Positions 29,312 to 38,586 are shown, counted from the first letter of the stretch. The stretch: DNA of 64,000 nucleotides from Parvibaculum sedimenti (GCF_009184905.1 NZ_WESC01000011.1:1-64000); one strand, 5' to 3'. Notes: generated by a model from the letters alone, not told the origin. A program made the numbers and translations.

Positions 29312-30763
29312 ATGGAAACCGCCGCTTCGACACTTCCGGCCTTCGGACCCGCTCTGCCAGAGATCGTGCTGGCGGTCGGCACGCTGTTCCTGCTTCTCGT
29401 CGGCGCCTTCCGCAAGGTAAGCCCGACGCGCGGCATCTCCTGGGCGGTGGTTGCGCTCTTTGCGCTCGTCGCGGTGCTGGTGACCGGGCAGGGCGACATT
29501 CATGCGGCTACCTTTGGCGGCATGTTCCTCATCGATCCGTTCACGCGCTTTATCAAGTTGCTGGTGCTGCTGGCCGCCGCGCTCTCGGTCATCATGTCGG
29601 TGACCTATATCCGCCGCGAGAACATGGACCGGTTCGAGTTCCCGATCCTGATCGCGCTGGCCGCGCTCGGCATGATCATGATGGTCTCGTCGAACAGCCT
29701 GATCGCGCTTTATCTCGGCCTCGAGCTTCAGAGCCTCAGCATCTATGTGATCGCCGCCTTTAACCGCGACAGCGCGCGGTCGAGCGAAGCGGGCCTCAAA
29801 TATTTCGTTCTGGGCGCGCTCTCGTCGGGCATGCTGCTCTATGGCAGCTCGCTGGTTTATGGTTTCACCGGCAGCGTGGACTATCCGACGATCGCCGCAG
29901 CGATCAGCACGGGCCATGCCTCGGTTGGCCTCATCTTCGGCCTCGTCTTTATCCTGGCCGCGCTTGCCTTCAAGATTTCGGCGGTGCCGTTTCACATGTG
30001 GACGCCGGACGTTTATGAAGGCGCGCCGACGCCTGTGACCGCTCTCATGGCGAGCGCGCCGAAGGTGGCCGCCATGGCGTTGCTCATCCGTGTGCTGTTC
30101 ACGGCCTTTCCCGGAATCACGCCGGAGTGGAAGCAGATTATCGTCTTCGTTTCGATCGCCTCGATGGTACTCGGCGCCTTCGCTGCCATCGGCCAGCGCA
30201 ACATCAAACGCCTGATGGCCTACAGCTCCATCGGCCATATGGGCTATGTGCTGGTCGGTGTCGCCGCCGGAACGGTGGAAGGCCTGCGCGGCGTTCTGAT
30301 CTATCTCGCCATCTATGTCGTGATGAATGCGGGCGTCTTCTGCGTTATCCTCGCCATGCGCCGCAGCGGCGAGCAGGTCGAGAGTATCGAGGACCTCGCC
30401 GGGCTTTCGCGTAGCCGTCCGATGGTGTCGTTCCTGCTCGCCATGCTGATGTTCTCGCTCGCGGGCATTCCGCCGCTGGCCGGCTTCTTCGCGAAGTTCT
30501 ACGTCTTCATGGCGGCGATCAAGGCGGACCTCTATCTGCTCTCCGTCATCGGCGTTCTGTCGAGTGTGGTCGGCGCGTATTACTATCTGCGCATCGTCAA
30601 GGTGATGTATTTCGACGAACCGGTGCAGGCTCTCGATGCGCCCATGTCGCGCGAGCTGAGCATCGTGCTCGGCCTGTCCGGCCTCTTCACGCTTTTCTTC
30701 TTCGTCTACCCCGCGCCGCTGATCGCAAGCGCGGAAGCCGCCGCCGCCGCGCTGCTGCCCTGA
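29312..30763 (+). CDS. nuoN: NADH-quinone oxidoreductase subunit N
   Basis: Third antiporter-like subunit, 483 residues, the last nuo gene. Seen: YLGLELQSLSIYVIAAFNRD with the helix 5 glutamate, SAVPFHMWTPDVYEGAPTPV with KIS just before it providing the helix 7 lysine, and YSSIGHMGYVLVGVAAG. All 14 subunits are present in standard order. birA follows after three bases and is likely cotranscribed. Confidence 0.97.
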   Translation: METAASTLPAFGPALPEIVLAVGTLFLLLVGAFRKVSPTRGISWAVVALFALVAVLVTGQGDIHAATFGGMFLIDPFTRFIKLLVLLAAALSVIMSVTYIRRENMDRFEFPILIALAALGMIMMVSSNSLIALYLGLELQSLSIYVIAAFNRDSARSSEAGLKYFVLGALSSGMLLYGSSLVYGFTGSVDYPTIAAAISTGHASVGLIFGLVFILAALAFKISAVPFHMWTPDVYEGAPTPVTALMASAPKVAAMALLIRVLFTAFPGITPEWKQIIVFVSIASMVLGAFAAIGQRNIKRLMAYSSIGHMGYVLVGVAAGTVEGLRGVLIYLAIYVVMNAGVFCVILAMRRSGEQVESIEDLAGLSRSRPMVSFLLAMLMFSLAGIPPLAGFFAKFYVFMAAIKADLYLLSVIGVLSSVVGAYYYLRIVKVMYFDEPVQALDAPMSRELSIVLGLSGLFTLFFFVYPAPLIASAEAAAAALLP

Positions 30764-30766
30764 TCC

Positions 30767-31537
30767 ATGGCCCCCTTGCTTCCAACGGGCATTTCGCTCC
30801 GCGCCTTCGCGGAAATCGACAGCACCAATGAGGAAGCGAAGCGCCTCGGCGAGGCGGGTGAGCCCGGTCCTATCTGGATCACGGCAGAGCGTCAGACGGC
30901 GGGCCGCGGACGGCGCGGCCGCGAATGGGTGTCACCCAGCGGCAATTTCATGGGAACGCTCCTGCTGCGTCCGCAGGCAAATCCGCGCAAGGCGGCGGAG
31001 CTTTCCTTTGTCGCGGCGCTCGCGGTGCATGACGCTGTCGACGGGTTGCTGTCGCCTGCGCTGAGGCCGGACCTCAAGCTCAAATGGCCGAACGACCTTC
31101 TGCATGGTGGGAAGAAGCTCGCGGGCATCCTGCTCGAATCCTCCGGCATCGCAGGCGGGGAACTCGCCTGGCTGGCCATCGGCATCGGCATCAATCTCGC
31201 TCAATATCCTGAAGGCGTGGAATATCCCGCGACCTCGCTTGCAGCCCTCGGCGTCACCGATGTTACGCCCGACGACGCGCTCGAGCGTCTTGCCGCCGCT
31301 TTCGACCGGCGCATCCGGCAGTGGCGCGATGTGCAGGGCTTTGCCGCGATCCGCGAGGCCTGGCTCGCCCGGGCGGCGGGGCTCGGCGGTTCCATTACAG
31401 TAAGGCTGGCGGATGAGACGTTCGACGGGGTGTTTGCCGGGCTCGCGCCGGACGGGGCGCTGGAAGTGCGGACGGCTTCGGGCGAGACGCGCCAGATTTC
31501 TGCGGGAGATGTGTTCTTTCGGACCGGCCCGCGCTAG
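30767..31537 (+). CDS. birA: Biotin-[acetyl-CoA-carboxylase] ligase
   Basis: Activates biotin as biotinyl-AMP and attaches it to the carboxyl carrier protein. Seen: DSTNEEAKR, the ATP/biotin loop AGRGRRGREWVSP, KWPNDLL with the conserved lysine, GKKLAGILLE and the GIGINLA strand, then a C-terminal SH3-like part. At 256 residues it has no N-terminal helix-turn-helix, so it is the ligase-only type, without the repressor role of the E. coli protein. Its place behind nuoN and before rnj is a conserved alphaproteobacterial arrangement. Confidence 0.95.
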   Translation: MAPLLPTGISLRAFAEIDSTNEEAKRLGEAGEPGPIWITAERQTAGRGRRGREWVSPSGNFMGTLLLRPQANPRKAAELSFVAALAVHDAVDGLLSPALRPDLKLKWPNDLLHGGKKLAGILLESSGIAGGELAWLAIGIGINLAQYPEGVEYPATSLAALGVTDVTPDDALERLAAAFDRRIRQWRDVQGFAAIREAWLARAAGLGGSITVRLADETFDGVFAGLAPDGALEVRTASGETRQISAGDVFFRTGPR

Positions 31538-31546
31538 CTTGTGGTC

Positions 31547-33232
31547 ATGACTTCAAAAGTGAGCGCGAAAGCAACAGACGAACTCGTCTTCCTGCCGCTT
31601 GGCGGATCGGGCGAGATCGGCATGAATCTCAACGTCTATGGCTATGGGCCGGCGGATGACCGCCAGTGGATCGTCGTCGATCTCGGCGTGACGTTCGGCG
31701 ATGAGCGCACACCGGGCGTCGACCTCATCATGCCGGACCCCACCTTTCTCGAAGATCGCCGCGACGAGATCATCGCCATCGTGCTCACACATGCGCATGA
31801 GGACCATATCGGCGCTGTGGCGCATCTCTGGCCGCGGCTCCGTTGCCCGGTCTATGCGACGCCCTTCACTGCCAATCTGGTCAAGGCAAAGCTGATCGAG
31901 GCGGGTATCGAGCATCAGGTGCCGCTTAATATCGTGCCGCTCGGCAGCCGTTTCTCGCTCGGACCTTTCGACATCGAGCTGGTCACGCTCACGCATTCGA
32001 TCCCGGAGCCGAACGCGCTGGCCATCCGCACACCGCTCGGTCTTGTGCTGCACACGGGCGACTGGAAGATCGACCCCGAGCCGCTGGTCGGCGACGACAT
32101 GGATGTGAAACGGCTGAAGGAGATCGGCGACGAAGGTGTGCGTGCCATCGTTTGCGACTCCACCAATGTCTTCTCGCCTGGAACGTCCGGCTCGGAAGCC
32201 GATGTCGCGAAGAGCCTTATCGAGGTCATCCGCCAATGCGAGCAGCGCGTGGCCGTGACGACCTTTGCGTCGAATGTTGCGCGGCTTGAAAGCATCGCCA
32301 AGGCGGCAGAGGCTTGCGACCGGCATGTGGTGCTGGTCGGCCGCGCCATGTTCCGCATCGTCAGCGCGGCGCGGGATGCTGGCTATCTGACCGGCCTGCC
32401 GCCGTTCCTGACAGAGCACGACATCGGCTATCTGCCGCGCGACAAGGTGCTGCTGCTCTGCACCGGCAGCCAGGGCGAGCCGCGCGCGGCGCTGGCCCGC
32501 ATCGTCGAAGACACGCATCCAAACATCGCGCTGTCGGAAGGCGATACGGTAATTTTCTCTTCCCGCATCATTCCGGGTAACGAGTCCTCGATCTTCGATC
32601 TGCAGAACAGACTGGCGGAGCGCGGCATTCGCGTCATCACCGAGAAGGACCATTTTGTCCATGTCTCCGGTCATCCGTGTAGGGACGAACTTGCTCGCAT
32701 GTATCAGTGGATCAGGCCGGAGGTTGCCGTGCCGGTGCATGGCGAGGCGCGGCATCTGGCCGAGCATGCGGTGCTCGCCCGGGAGCTTCAGGTGCCGGAG
32801 ACGATTGTCATCCGCAACGGGCTCATGGTGCGGCTCGCGCCGGGACCGGCGCAGATCATCGACGAGGCGCCTGCCGGCCGCATCTATCTCGATGGCGATG
32901 TCCTGATCGATGCGGATGAGGGGGCGGTGCAGGAACGCCGCAAGCTCTCCTATTCAGGTTCTGTCTTTGTCAGCCTCGTGCTCGACAAGGACGGCAAGGT
33001 GCGCGGCGATCCCCAGGTGGTGCTCATGGGCCTGCCGGAGGAGGATTCGCGGGGCGTCAGCTTCGATGACCGCGCGCTCGACGCCATCGACGAGGCGCTG
33101 GAGCGCCTGCCGCCGAAACGCCGCGGCGACGACGATGCCGTAGCGGAGCTCTTGCGCCGCGCGGTACGCGGCGCGCTTCGGCGGGAGTGGGGCAAGAAGG
33201 CCCAGGTCGCGGTGGTTGTGACGCGGATTTGA
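31547..33232 (+). CDS. rnj: Ribonuclease J
   Basis: Beta-CASP metallo-beta-lactamase RNase with 5'-exo and endonuclease activity in mRNA decay and rRNA maturation. Seen: GGSGEIGMNLNVY, the zinc-binding HAHEDHIGAV, HSIPEP, HTGDWKID, CDSTNV, and the beta-CASP region CTGSQGEPRAAL and HVSGHPCRDELARM. The ATG at 31547 gives 561 residues; GTG 31541 is an alternative adding two. It lies 9 bases behind birA. Alphaproteobacteria commonly carry one RNase J next to RNase E. Confidence 0.95.
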   Translation: MTSKVSAKATDELVFLPLGGSGEIGMNLNVYGYGPADDRQWIVVDLGVTFGDERTPGVDLIMPDPTFLEDRRDEIIAIVLTHAHEDHIGAVAHLWPRLRCPVYATPFTANLVKAKLIEAGIEHQVPLNIVPLGSRFSLGPFDIELVTLTHSIPEPNALAIRTPLGLVLHTGDWKIDPEPLVGDDMDVKRLKEIGDEGVRAIVCDSTNVFSPGTSGSEADVAKSLIEVIRQCEQRVAVTTFASNVARLESIAKAAEACDRHVVLVGRAMFRIVSAARDAGYLTGLPPFLTEHDIGYLPRDKVLLLCTGSQGEPRAALARIVEDTHPNIALSEGDTVIFSSRIIPGNESSIFDLQNRLAERGIRVITEKDHFVHVSGHPCRDELARMYQWIRPEVAVPVHGEARHLAEHAVLARELQVPETIVIRNGLMVRLAPGPAQIIDEAPAGRIYLDGDVLIDADEGAVQERRKLSYSGSVFVSLVLDKDGKVRGDPQVVLMGLPEEDSRGVSFDDRALDAIDEALERLPPKRRGDDDAVAELLRRAVRGALRREWGKKAQVAVVVTRI

Positions 33233-33301
33233 GGCGGCTTGCCCGCCCACGGGAAGCCCATTAAACATGGGCAATTGATATTCAAAGGCAGCGAGGCTCA
33301 G

Positions 33302-33706
33302 ATGCTTGGACAGCTCAATCACGTAGCGATCGCCGTTCCCAATGTGCGGGAAGCGGGCGAGATGTATCGCACAAAATTCGGCGCCAAGGTTTCCGATGCC
33401 GTGCCGCAGCCGGACCACGGCGTGACCACGGTTTTCGTCGATCTCGGTAACACCAAGCTCGAACTGCTTGAGCCTTTGGGCGAGAACTCGCCGATTGCCG
33501 GTTTTCTTGCGAAGAACCCCAGGGGCGGCATCCACCATGTTTGTATCGAGGTGGATGACATCGACGCCGCTTGCGAGCAGGTGACCTCCGAGGGCATCAC
33601 GATCACCGGCACAGGCAAGCCCCGCGTCGGCGCGCATGGGAAGCCGGTCGTTTTCCTGCATCCGAAAGATCTTTACGGAACGCTGGTCGAACTCGAGCAG
33701 GCCTGA
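33302..33706 (+). CDS. mce: Methylmalonyl-CoA epimerase
   Basis: A 134-residue vicinal-oxygen-chelate protein converting the R and S forms of methylmalonyl-CoA, used in propionate breakdown. Seen: LNHVAIAVPNV with the first metal His, ELLEPLGENSPIAGFL, GGIHHVCIEVDDI with the second metal His, and the C-terminal GTLVELEQA with the metal Glu. The ATG at 33302 follows a GAGG site; the frame stays open upstream but the family start is here. Confidence 0.93.
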   Translation: MLGQLNHVAIAVPNVREAGEMYRTKFGAKVSDAVPQPDHGVTTVFVDLGNTKLELLEPLGENSPIAGFLAKNPRGGIHHVCIEVDDIDAACEQVTSEGITITGTGKPRVGAHGKPVVFLHPKDLYGTLVELEQA

Positions 33707-33731
33707 GCCTCTTTCCGAAAGGGATAGACTG

Positions 33732-34037
33732 ATGACCTGGACCGCAGGCATTGCCATCTACCTTGTGGTCTGGTGGACCATCCTTTTCCTGGTGCTGCCT
33801 TTTGGCGTGCGCTCGCAGCATGAGGAAACTACGCCGTCGGTGGAAGGCACCGATCCGGGGGCGCCGGTGGCGCCCATGCTGGTGCGCAAGGCGCTGGTGA
33901 CCACGGTGATCGCCGCTCTGGTCTGGCTCCTCGTCGCTTATATCTACATCTATCAGCCGATCAGCTTCGACAGCATTCCCTTCATGCCGAAGTTGCATGA
34001 TTGGTATGGGGACGGGCAGCCCCAGACCGCCAGTTGA
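33732..34037 (+). CDS. DUF1467 family membrane protein
   Basis: A 101-residue protein with two hydrophobic segments (about 6-24 and 55-76) separated by a polar loop with the LPFGVRSQHE motif typical of this uncharacterised alphaproteobacterial family. The function is unknown. It follows mce by 25 bases and is probably in the same transcript; the mce-DUF1467-proS order is common in alphaproteobacteria, though here about 3 kb of other sequence separates it from proS. Confidence 0.85.
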   Translation: MTWTAGIAIYLVVWWTILFLVLPFGVRSQHEETTPSVEGTDPGAPVAPMLVRKALVTTVIAALVWLLVAYIYIYQPISFDSIPFMPKLHDWYGDGQPQTAS

Positions 34038-34087
34038 TCTGATCAGAAAAGCGGCGCGCCTAAAAAATAAGCAATTCTCTCGTTGTC

Positions 34088-34107
34088 ATCCCGGCGAAAG
34101 CCGGGAT
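34088..34107. repeat. REP-like hairpin repeat core
   Basis: ATCCCGGC, a GAAA loop, then GCCGGGAT, preceded by GTC. This matches the dispersed REP-type palindrome found between genes in many alphaproteobacteria. Only one copy is seen in this window. Confidence 0.55.
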
Positions 34108-34194
34108 ACATCAGCCGCGAACTCAACGCTTGCGACTGCGACGCCGGCTTTTATCGGCGGCTTGATTTGGGGTGAGGCAAGGGGCCGTGAGGGC

Positions 34195-34227
34195 AAAAAA
34201 AAGCAAGGTCCACTTTCGTGGCCTTGC
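34195..34227 (-). terminator. Rho-independent terminator of the small RNA
   Basis: On the minus strand GCAAGGCCAC, the loop GAAA, then GTGG, one bulged A and CCTTGC, directly followed by eight T. The T-tract exists only on this strand, which fixes the direction. Confidence 0.88.
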
Positions 34228-34336
34228 TCAATAGTGTTCCCTCTTTTTATCGCGCCATCGAGGGACTTGCAGTCCCCGACGTCGGCGTTCCCTCCCTAAA
34301 CTTGGGCCGCGCTTTCCGCGCTGTCCCTCTTTATGT
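34195..34336 (-). ncRNA. Candidate small RNA with four AGGGA motifs
   Basis: A consensus-like minus-strand promoter (34342-34370) and a textbook terminator (34195-34227) frame a transcript of about 142 nt without a credible reading frame. It folds into three stem-loops: GCGC/GCGC around GGAAA (34309-34321), a long one at 34253-34287 with GGGACT/AGTCCC at its tip, and the terminator. The motif AGGGA occurs four times (34324-34328, 34293-34297, 34289-34293, 34238-34242), always in the unpaired linkers. Such A-N-GGA repeats resemble CsrA-binding RNAs, but I recognise no known family; 6S, tmRNA, 4.5S and RNase P features are absent. Confidence 0.68.
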
Positions 34337-34341
34337 CTAAA

Positions 34342-34370
34342 AATATAGCGAGCCTGCGTAGGGCTGTCAC
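34342..34370 (-). promoter_or_regulatory. Promoter of the small RNA
   Basis: GTGACA (34365-34370), 17 bases, then TATATT (34342-34347) on the minus strand, each five of six to consensus. The predicted start is at about 34336. Confidence 0.75.
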
Positions 34371-34926
34371 GCAATTTTATCCTGTCCTGAAGCCAAAACG
34401 CGCAATTTCCCGAACAGAAAATGTCCGTATGGGCAAGGAATGCGTAGTGCCGATTCAGCGGGGCGCAAGTTCGATACCGAGGAGTCCGGCAGTGCGCCCT
34501 TGGTCTCGCGTCAGCGCTCCGGGATGGGCCAATCGCCGCGCGGGAGATGAGGCCGACTCCGCCTGCGATGCAGAGGGTGAGTGCCATTGGCGGTGACGGC
34601 GGCGGGAGCGGATTTATCGGATCGCTCCGCTCAATTTCGGCAAATCTCTGGATCATCAGGCGAGCGACAAAAAGAAGGGCAGGCGCTGGCGCATAAAGCG
34701 GCATTGCTGATGGGCAGGCGGGCGCGCCGCCAACGATGGTGTCCGAACCCGGCGCAAGCATCATGGAGCGGCCGGGCCTGAGGAAGTAATCTGTAGGCTG
34801 ATTTATTGGTGGAGCGGATGATGTGAAGACCGTTTCGGATTCCGTCTCTGGGGGCGCCCGCACATTCCTGTCGAGAAGGGGCCTTGGCGAAACACATCTT
34901 TAAGGTGAATTGTCGAGGATGGGCGC
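34371..34926. other. Long gap without a supported gene
   Basis: Both strands have open frames, including a 211-codon minus-strand one (34228-34863) that runs across the small RNA and its promoter. Its product is low-complexity and unlike any family I know. The stretch contains a 7-bp dyad near 34460-34500 but no tRNA-like or repeat structure that I recognise. Confidence 0.4.
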
Positions 34927-35358
34927 ATGAGCGCAGGGAGACATATCGCCTGGTGGTTGACCGTCGCATGGTTGGCGGCGCCTGCTACGGCGTATGCCGG
35001 GGACGGGGCGGTCGGCTTTGAGCCGGTCGAGGTCAGCGCCGAGCTTTGCGCACATATCGCGACCTATGTCCCGGGCGGCGAGGCGGACTACAAGCCGGGC
35101 ATTGCCGCCGACGGAAGTGCGGTCGTCCCCGCCGACATCGACCCGCCGCTTGAGACGCGCGAACTTTACAGCTTCCCGGTCAAGATCGCGCCCTTGAACG
35201 GCAGCGGGAAATACGCCGCCGACTCCACGCTCGAGGTTGCAACCGTCACATTCGATCCGAAGACGGGCATCGTGCTTGTGGACGGACAGCAGGTGACGGG
35301 CGCAGAGCGCGCGCTTGCTGATGCATGCGCGCATCGCTCGGAAAAATCCGGCGACTGA
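34927..35358 (+). CDS. Secreted hypothetical protein, 143 residues
   Basis: Not recognised. The N-terminus is a clear Sec signal (basic start, WWLTVAWLAA core, cleavage likely after AYA at residue 24). The mature part is small, acidic to neutral, and has only two cysteines (in ELCAHIA and ADACAHR), which may pair in the periplasm. The ELYSFPVKIAPLNGSGKYAADSTLEVATV segment looks like beta strands. It ends 88 bases before the next secreted protein gene on the same strand. Confidence 0.65.
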   Translation: MSAGRHIAWWLTVAWLAAPATAYAGDGAVGFEPVEVSAELCAHIATYVPGGEADYKPGIAADGSAVVPADIDPPLETRELYSFPVKIAPLNGSGKYAADSTLEVATVTFDPKTGIVLVDGQQVTGAERALADACAHRSEKSGD

Positions 35359-35393
35359 ATACTTCGTTAACCATGTTTTCGCGCGCCGCTTTC

Positions 35394-35421
35394 TTGACAG
35401 GCAGGCCACTCGCCATAACCT
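35394..35421 (+). promoter_or_regulatory. Promoter before the 555-residue secreted protein gene
   Basis: A perfect -35 TTGACA (35394-35399), 16 bases, then TAACCT (35416-35421), 26 bases before the ATG at 35447. Confidence 0.5.
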
Positions 35422-35446
35422 TTGTGCTGGGCATCGCGGGGGTCTC

Positions 35447-37114
35447 ATGCGTTCGAAAGTGGTCAGGGCGGCCTTCGCTGCCGTCTGCCTGTTGGCATTC
35501 TGTGTCGGGAGTTTGCCTGCGACGGCAGGCGTCTCGACCATGTGGCGGATCACCAAGGATCATTGGGACCCGTCCGACGAGAAGGGCTATGAGGACTTCG
35601 TCGCCGCGCTCGGTGCGGAAGATTGCTGGACCCTCGACGCCTGCCTGAAGAGCCCGGCAAACCCCTATCGGCATACGGACCCCAGGGTCACATTCTTCGT
35701 CGACTGCGCCGACGTGCCTTATCTCCTGCGCGGCTATTACGCCTGGAAGAACGGGCTGCCCTTCGCGTGGCAGAGCGCGATGCAGTCTTCCGATGGGCCG
35801 CGCGGCGATATCCGCTATTCATCAGGGGGCAACAGGGTGGTGGGGCGAGAGTCTGTGCCCGCAACGACTTCGGGCGTGCCCGCGATTCCGCTTCTTTTCG
35901 AGGTCGCCAATACGGTTTCGACGGCGATGTTTCGCCACGATGCGACGTCGGACAGTCCGACGCTCTTCACCGATATGTATTCGCCGCGTCTCGACCGCGA
36001 GGCGATCCGCCCCGGCACCGTCGCCTATGACGTCAACGGCCATGTCGCGCTGGTGTGGAAGGTGGAGCCGAGCGGGCGGATCATGATCTTCTCGTCTCAC
36101 CCCGACAACACGCTCGACCGCACATTCGTGGGGCGCGAATTCCTGCGCACCGGGCCGGAGCTCGGCTCGATCTTCCAGAACTGGCGGCCGATCCGTCTTG
36201 TTGGCGCAAGGCAGCTGGCCAGCGGAACCTATGTCGGCGGGCGCATCGTCGGTACACCGAACGAAGAGATCCCGGAATTTTCACTTGAGCAATATGTCGG
36301 CAATCCGCCGGTCGATCCGAGCCTCTGGGCCGTCGCGAAATTCGTGAAGGACAATGAAGGCATGGATTTCTACACCTATCTCCGCGCCCGCCTTTCCATC
36401 GGCGACCTCGAATACAAGCCAGTCGAGGAAATGCATGTGATGATGCAGACGCTTTGCCAGGACCTGCGGGCGCGGGATCGCGCCATCGATATCTCCCGCA
36501 TTGAGGGGCACACGCAGGACATGCCGCAACCCGACAGGCTGCCGCGCAACATCTATGGCACCGATGGCGTCTGGGAACTCTATTCGACGCCTTCGCGCGA
36601 CGCGCGGCTCAAGACCGCCTTCAAGGAGATGTACGACCAGACCCGCGAATTCATCCAGATGAAGGAGATCGACGCGCCGCGCCTTCGATATACGGGGGCC
36701 GATCTGCCGCGGGATCTGCTGCGTGCTTTCGACGAGGAAAACGCAGCCTGTCCCATCGCCTACCGCAAGACGGACGGGACGAAGGTGCGGCTCACGATCG
36801 ACGATGTGATTCATCGCCTCTTCAAACTCTCCTTCGATCCCTATCACTGTGTGGAGCGGCGATGGGGGGCGACAGAACCCGGCGAACTCGCCTCCTGTCC
36901 GGACGGAGCGAAAAAGACCCGCTGGTACGAGGCCGAACAGGGGCTTCGCAACCAGATCGACCGGACCTATGACATCGAGATGGACTCGACAGTCGAGGAA
37001 CTGGAGCAGGGACCATATGGGCTCGAATCGGGTCGGGGCGTCGCGCAGGCGCCCGAGGTTGATGTCCGGGCCTTCCTCATCTCGCATATGGAAAGCCGTT
37101 CGGCCCAGAGATAG
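35447..37114 (+). CDS. Secreted protein with possible cysteine-hydrolase core, unknown function
   Basis: Not assigned to a family. A Sec signal is evident (VVRAAFAAVCLLAFCVG, cleavage near residue 27). In the mature part FVDCADVPYLLRGYYAW puts Cys87 at the start of a helix, and GTVAYDVNGHVALVWKV puts His199 on a strand, with His218 in FSSHPDN; this Cys-helix then His-strand layout resembles NlpC/P60 or other papain-like hydrolases. The C-terminal 300 residues are polar and contain further cysteines. The ATG at 35447 is chosen because the signal peptide begins there and a promoter lies just upstream; the open frame extends further back. Length 555. Confidence 0.7.
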   Translation: MRSKVVRAAFAAVCLLAFCVGSLPATAGVSTMWRITKDHWDPSDEKGYEDFVAALGAEDCWTLDACLKSPANPYRHTDPRVTFFVDCADVPYLLRGYYAWKNGLPFAWQSAMQSSDGPRGDIRYSSGGNRVVGRESVPATTSGVPAIPLLFEVANTVSTAMFRHDATSDSPTLFTDMYSPRLDREAIRPGTVAYDVNGHVALVWKVEPSGRIMIFSSHPDNTLDRTFVGREFLRTGPELGSIFQNWRPIRLVGARQLASGTYVGGRIVGTPNEEIPEFSLEQYVGNPPVDPSLWAVAKFVKDNEGMDFYTYLRARLSIGDLEYKPVEEMHVMMQTLCQDLRARDRAIDISRIEGHTQDMPQPDRLPRNIYGTDGVWELYSTPSRDARLKTAFKEMYDQTREFIQMKEIDAPRLRYTGADLPRDLLRAFDEENAACPIAYRKTDGTKVRLTIDDVIHRLFKLSFDPYHCVERRWGATEPGELASCPDGAKKTRWYEAEQGLRNQIDRTYDIEMDSTVEELEQGPYGLESGRGVAQAPEVDVRAFLISHMESRSAQR

Positions 37115-37235
37115 CCAAAATCGGCGTCAAATGGCCTGCTTTTAAGGCGCTGGCGCGTTGCCAATCCCGCGCCTAGCCCCTAATACTTGAGCCCGTATCA
37201 GCCCCCCAGACGGCCCCTCGCGGCCACGGTCCCCC

Positions 37236-38555
37236 ATGCGCCTTTCCCGATATTTTCTGCCCACGCTCAAGGAAAACCCCGCCGAGGCGCAAATCGTCTC
37301 GCATCGCCTCATGCTGCGCTCCGGCATGATCCGGCAGGAGGCCGCCGGCATCTATGCCTGGCTGCCGCTCGGCTTCCGGGTGTTGCAGAACATCGAGCAG
37401 ATCGTGCGCGAGGAAATGGACCGGGCAGGCGCCATCGAGCTTCTGATGCCGACGCTTCAGCTCGCCGATCTGTGGCGCGAAAGCGGTCGCTACGACGCCT
37501 ATGGCCCCGAGATGCTGCGCATCAAGGACCGCCACGAGCGCGAGTTGCTTTACGGACCGACCAACGAGGAAATGATCACGGAAATCTTCCGTTCCTACGT
37601 GAAGTCCTACCGCAACCTGCCGGTGAACCTCTATCACACGCAGTGGAAGTTCCGCGACGAGCAGCGCCCCCGCTTCGGTGTCATGCGCGGTCGCGAATTC
37701 CTGATGAAGGATGCCTATTCCTTCGACCTCGACGAGGCAGGCGCGCGACTTTCCTATAACCGCATGTTCGTCGCCTATCTGCGCATCTTCGCGCGGCTTG
37801 GTCTGAAGGCGATCCCGATGCGCGCCGAGACGGGCCCCATCGGCGGCGACCTTAGCCATGAATTCATCATCCTCGCCGAGACGGGCGAGTCCGGCGTCTT
37901 CATCGACAAGAACGTGCTTGATCTCCCGGTGCCCGGCGAAGATGTCGATTATGATGGCGACCTTACGCCGATCATCAAGCAGTGGACCGATCTCTACGCG
38001 GCGACCGAAGACGTTCATGATGCCGAGCGCTTCGCGCGCGAAGTGCCGGAAGAGCGCCGCGTCGCCACGCGCGGCATCGAGGTCGGCCAGATCTTCTATT
38101 TCGGCACCAAATATTCGCAGGCGATGAAGGCCGTGGTTTCGGGCCCCGATGGCGTCGAGCGGCCGGTGCATGGCGGTTCCTATGGCGTCGGCGTGTCGCG
38201 CCTCGTCGGCGGCATCATCGAGGCGAGCCATGACGACAATGGCATCATCTGGCCGGAGGGCGTCGCGCCCTTCAAGGTCGGTCTCGTCAATCTGAAGGTC
38301 GGCGACGCGGAAGCGGACGCGGCTTGCAACGAGCTTTATGAGAAGCTCACCAAGGCCGGCGTCAGCGTTCTCTATGACGATACGGATGAACGCGCGGGCG
38401 CGAAGTTCTCGAACATGGACCTCATCGGCCTGCCTTGGCAGCTCGTAGTCGGTCCGCGCGGGCTGAAGTCCGGTGTCGTCGAATTGAAGAACCGCGCGAC
38501 GGGCGAGCGCATCGAGCTTTCGCCGGAAGCCGCGCTCAACAAGCTGACAAACTGA
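37236..38555 (+). CDS. proS: Prolyl-tRNA synthetase (short type without editing insert)
   Basis: Class II aminoacyl-tRNA synthetase charging tRNA-Pro, 439 residues. Seen: the N-terminal [15 protein letters not shown], motif 1 near [33 protein letters not shown], motif 2 in [21 protein letters not shown], and motif 3 with [16 protein letters not shown]. The long INS editing domain of the E. coli enzyme is absent, as is usual in alphaproteobacteria; editing of Ala-tRNA-Pro would then need a separate protein. lolC follows after 31 bases. Confidence 0.96.
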   Translation: MRLSRYFLPTLKENPAEAQIVSHRLMLRSGMIRQEAAGIYAWLPLGFRVLQNIEQIVREEMDRAGAIELLMPTLQLADLWRESGRYDAYGPEMLRIKDRHERELLYGPTNEEMITEIFRSYVKSYRNLPVNLYHTQWKFRDEQRPRFGVMRGREFLMKDAYSFDLDEAGARLSYNRMFVAYLRIFARLGLKAIPMRAETGPIGGDLSHEFIILAETGESGVFIDKNVLDLPVPGEDVDYDGDLTPIIKQWTDLYAATEDVHDAERFAREVPEERRVATRGIEVGQIFYFGTKYSQAMKAVVSGPDGVERPVHGGSYGVGVSRLVGGIIEASHDDNGIIWPEGVAPFKVGLVNLKVGDAEADAACNELYEKLTKAGVSVLYDDTDERAGAKFSNMDLIGLPWQLVVGPRGLKSGVVELKNRATGERIELSPEAALNKLTN

Positions 38556-38586
38556 AATCGGGACCGGGGCGCGACAGGAACCAAAC

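Noticed and set aside
34195-34336. 6S RNA, tmRNA, SRP RNA or RNase P RNA
   Set aside because: No closing stem with central bubble, no tag reading frame, no GGAAGCAGCC-type loop and no RNase P signatures are present.
34228-34863. 211-codon minus-strand frame with a GSDTIVGGAPAC segment recalling PAAR proteins
   Set aside because: The match is too short, the frame crosses the small RNA promoter and body, and the C-terminal half is low-complexity basic sequence.
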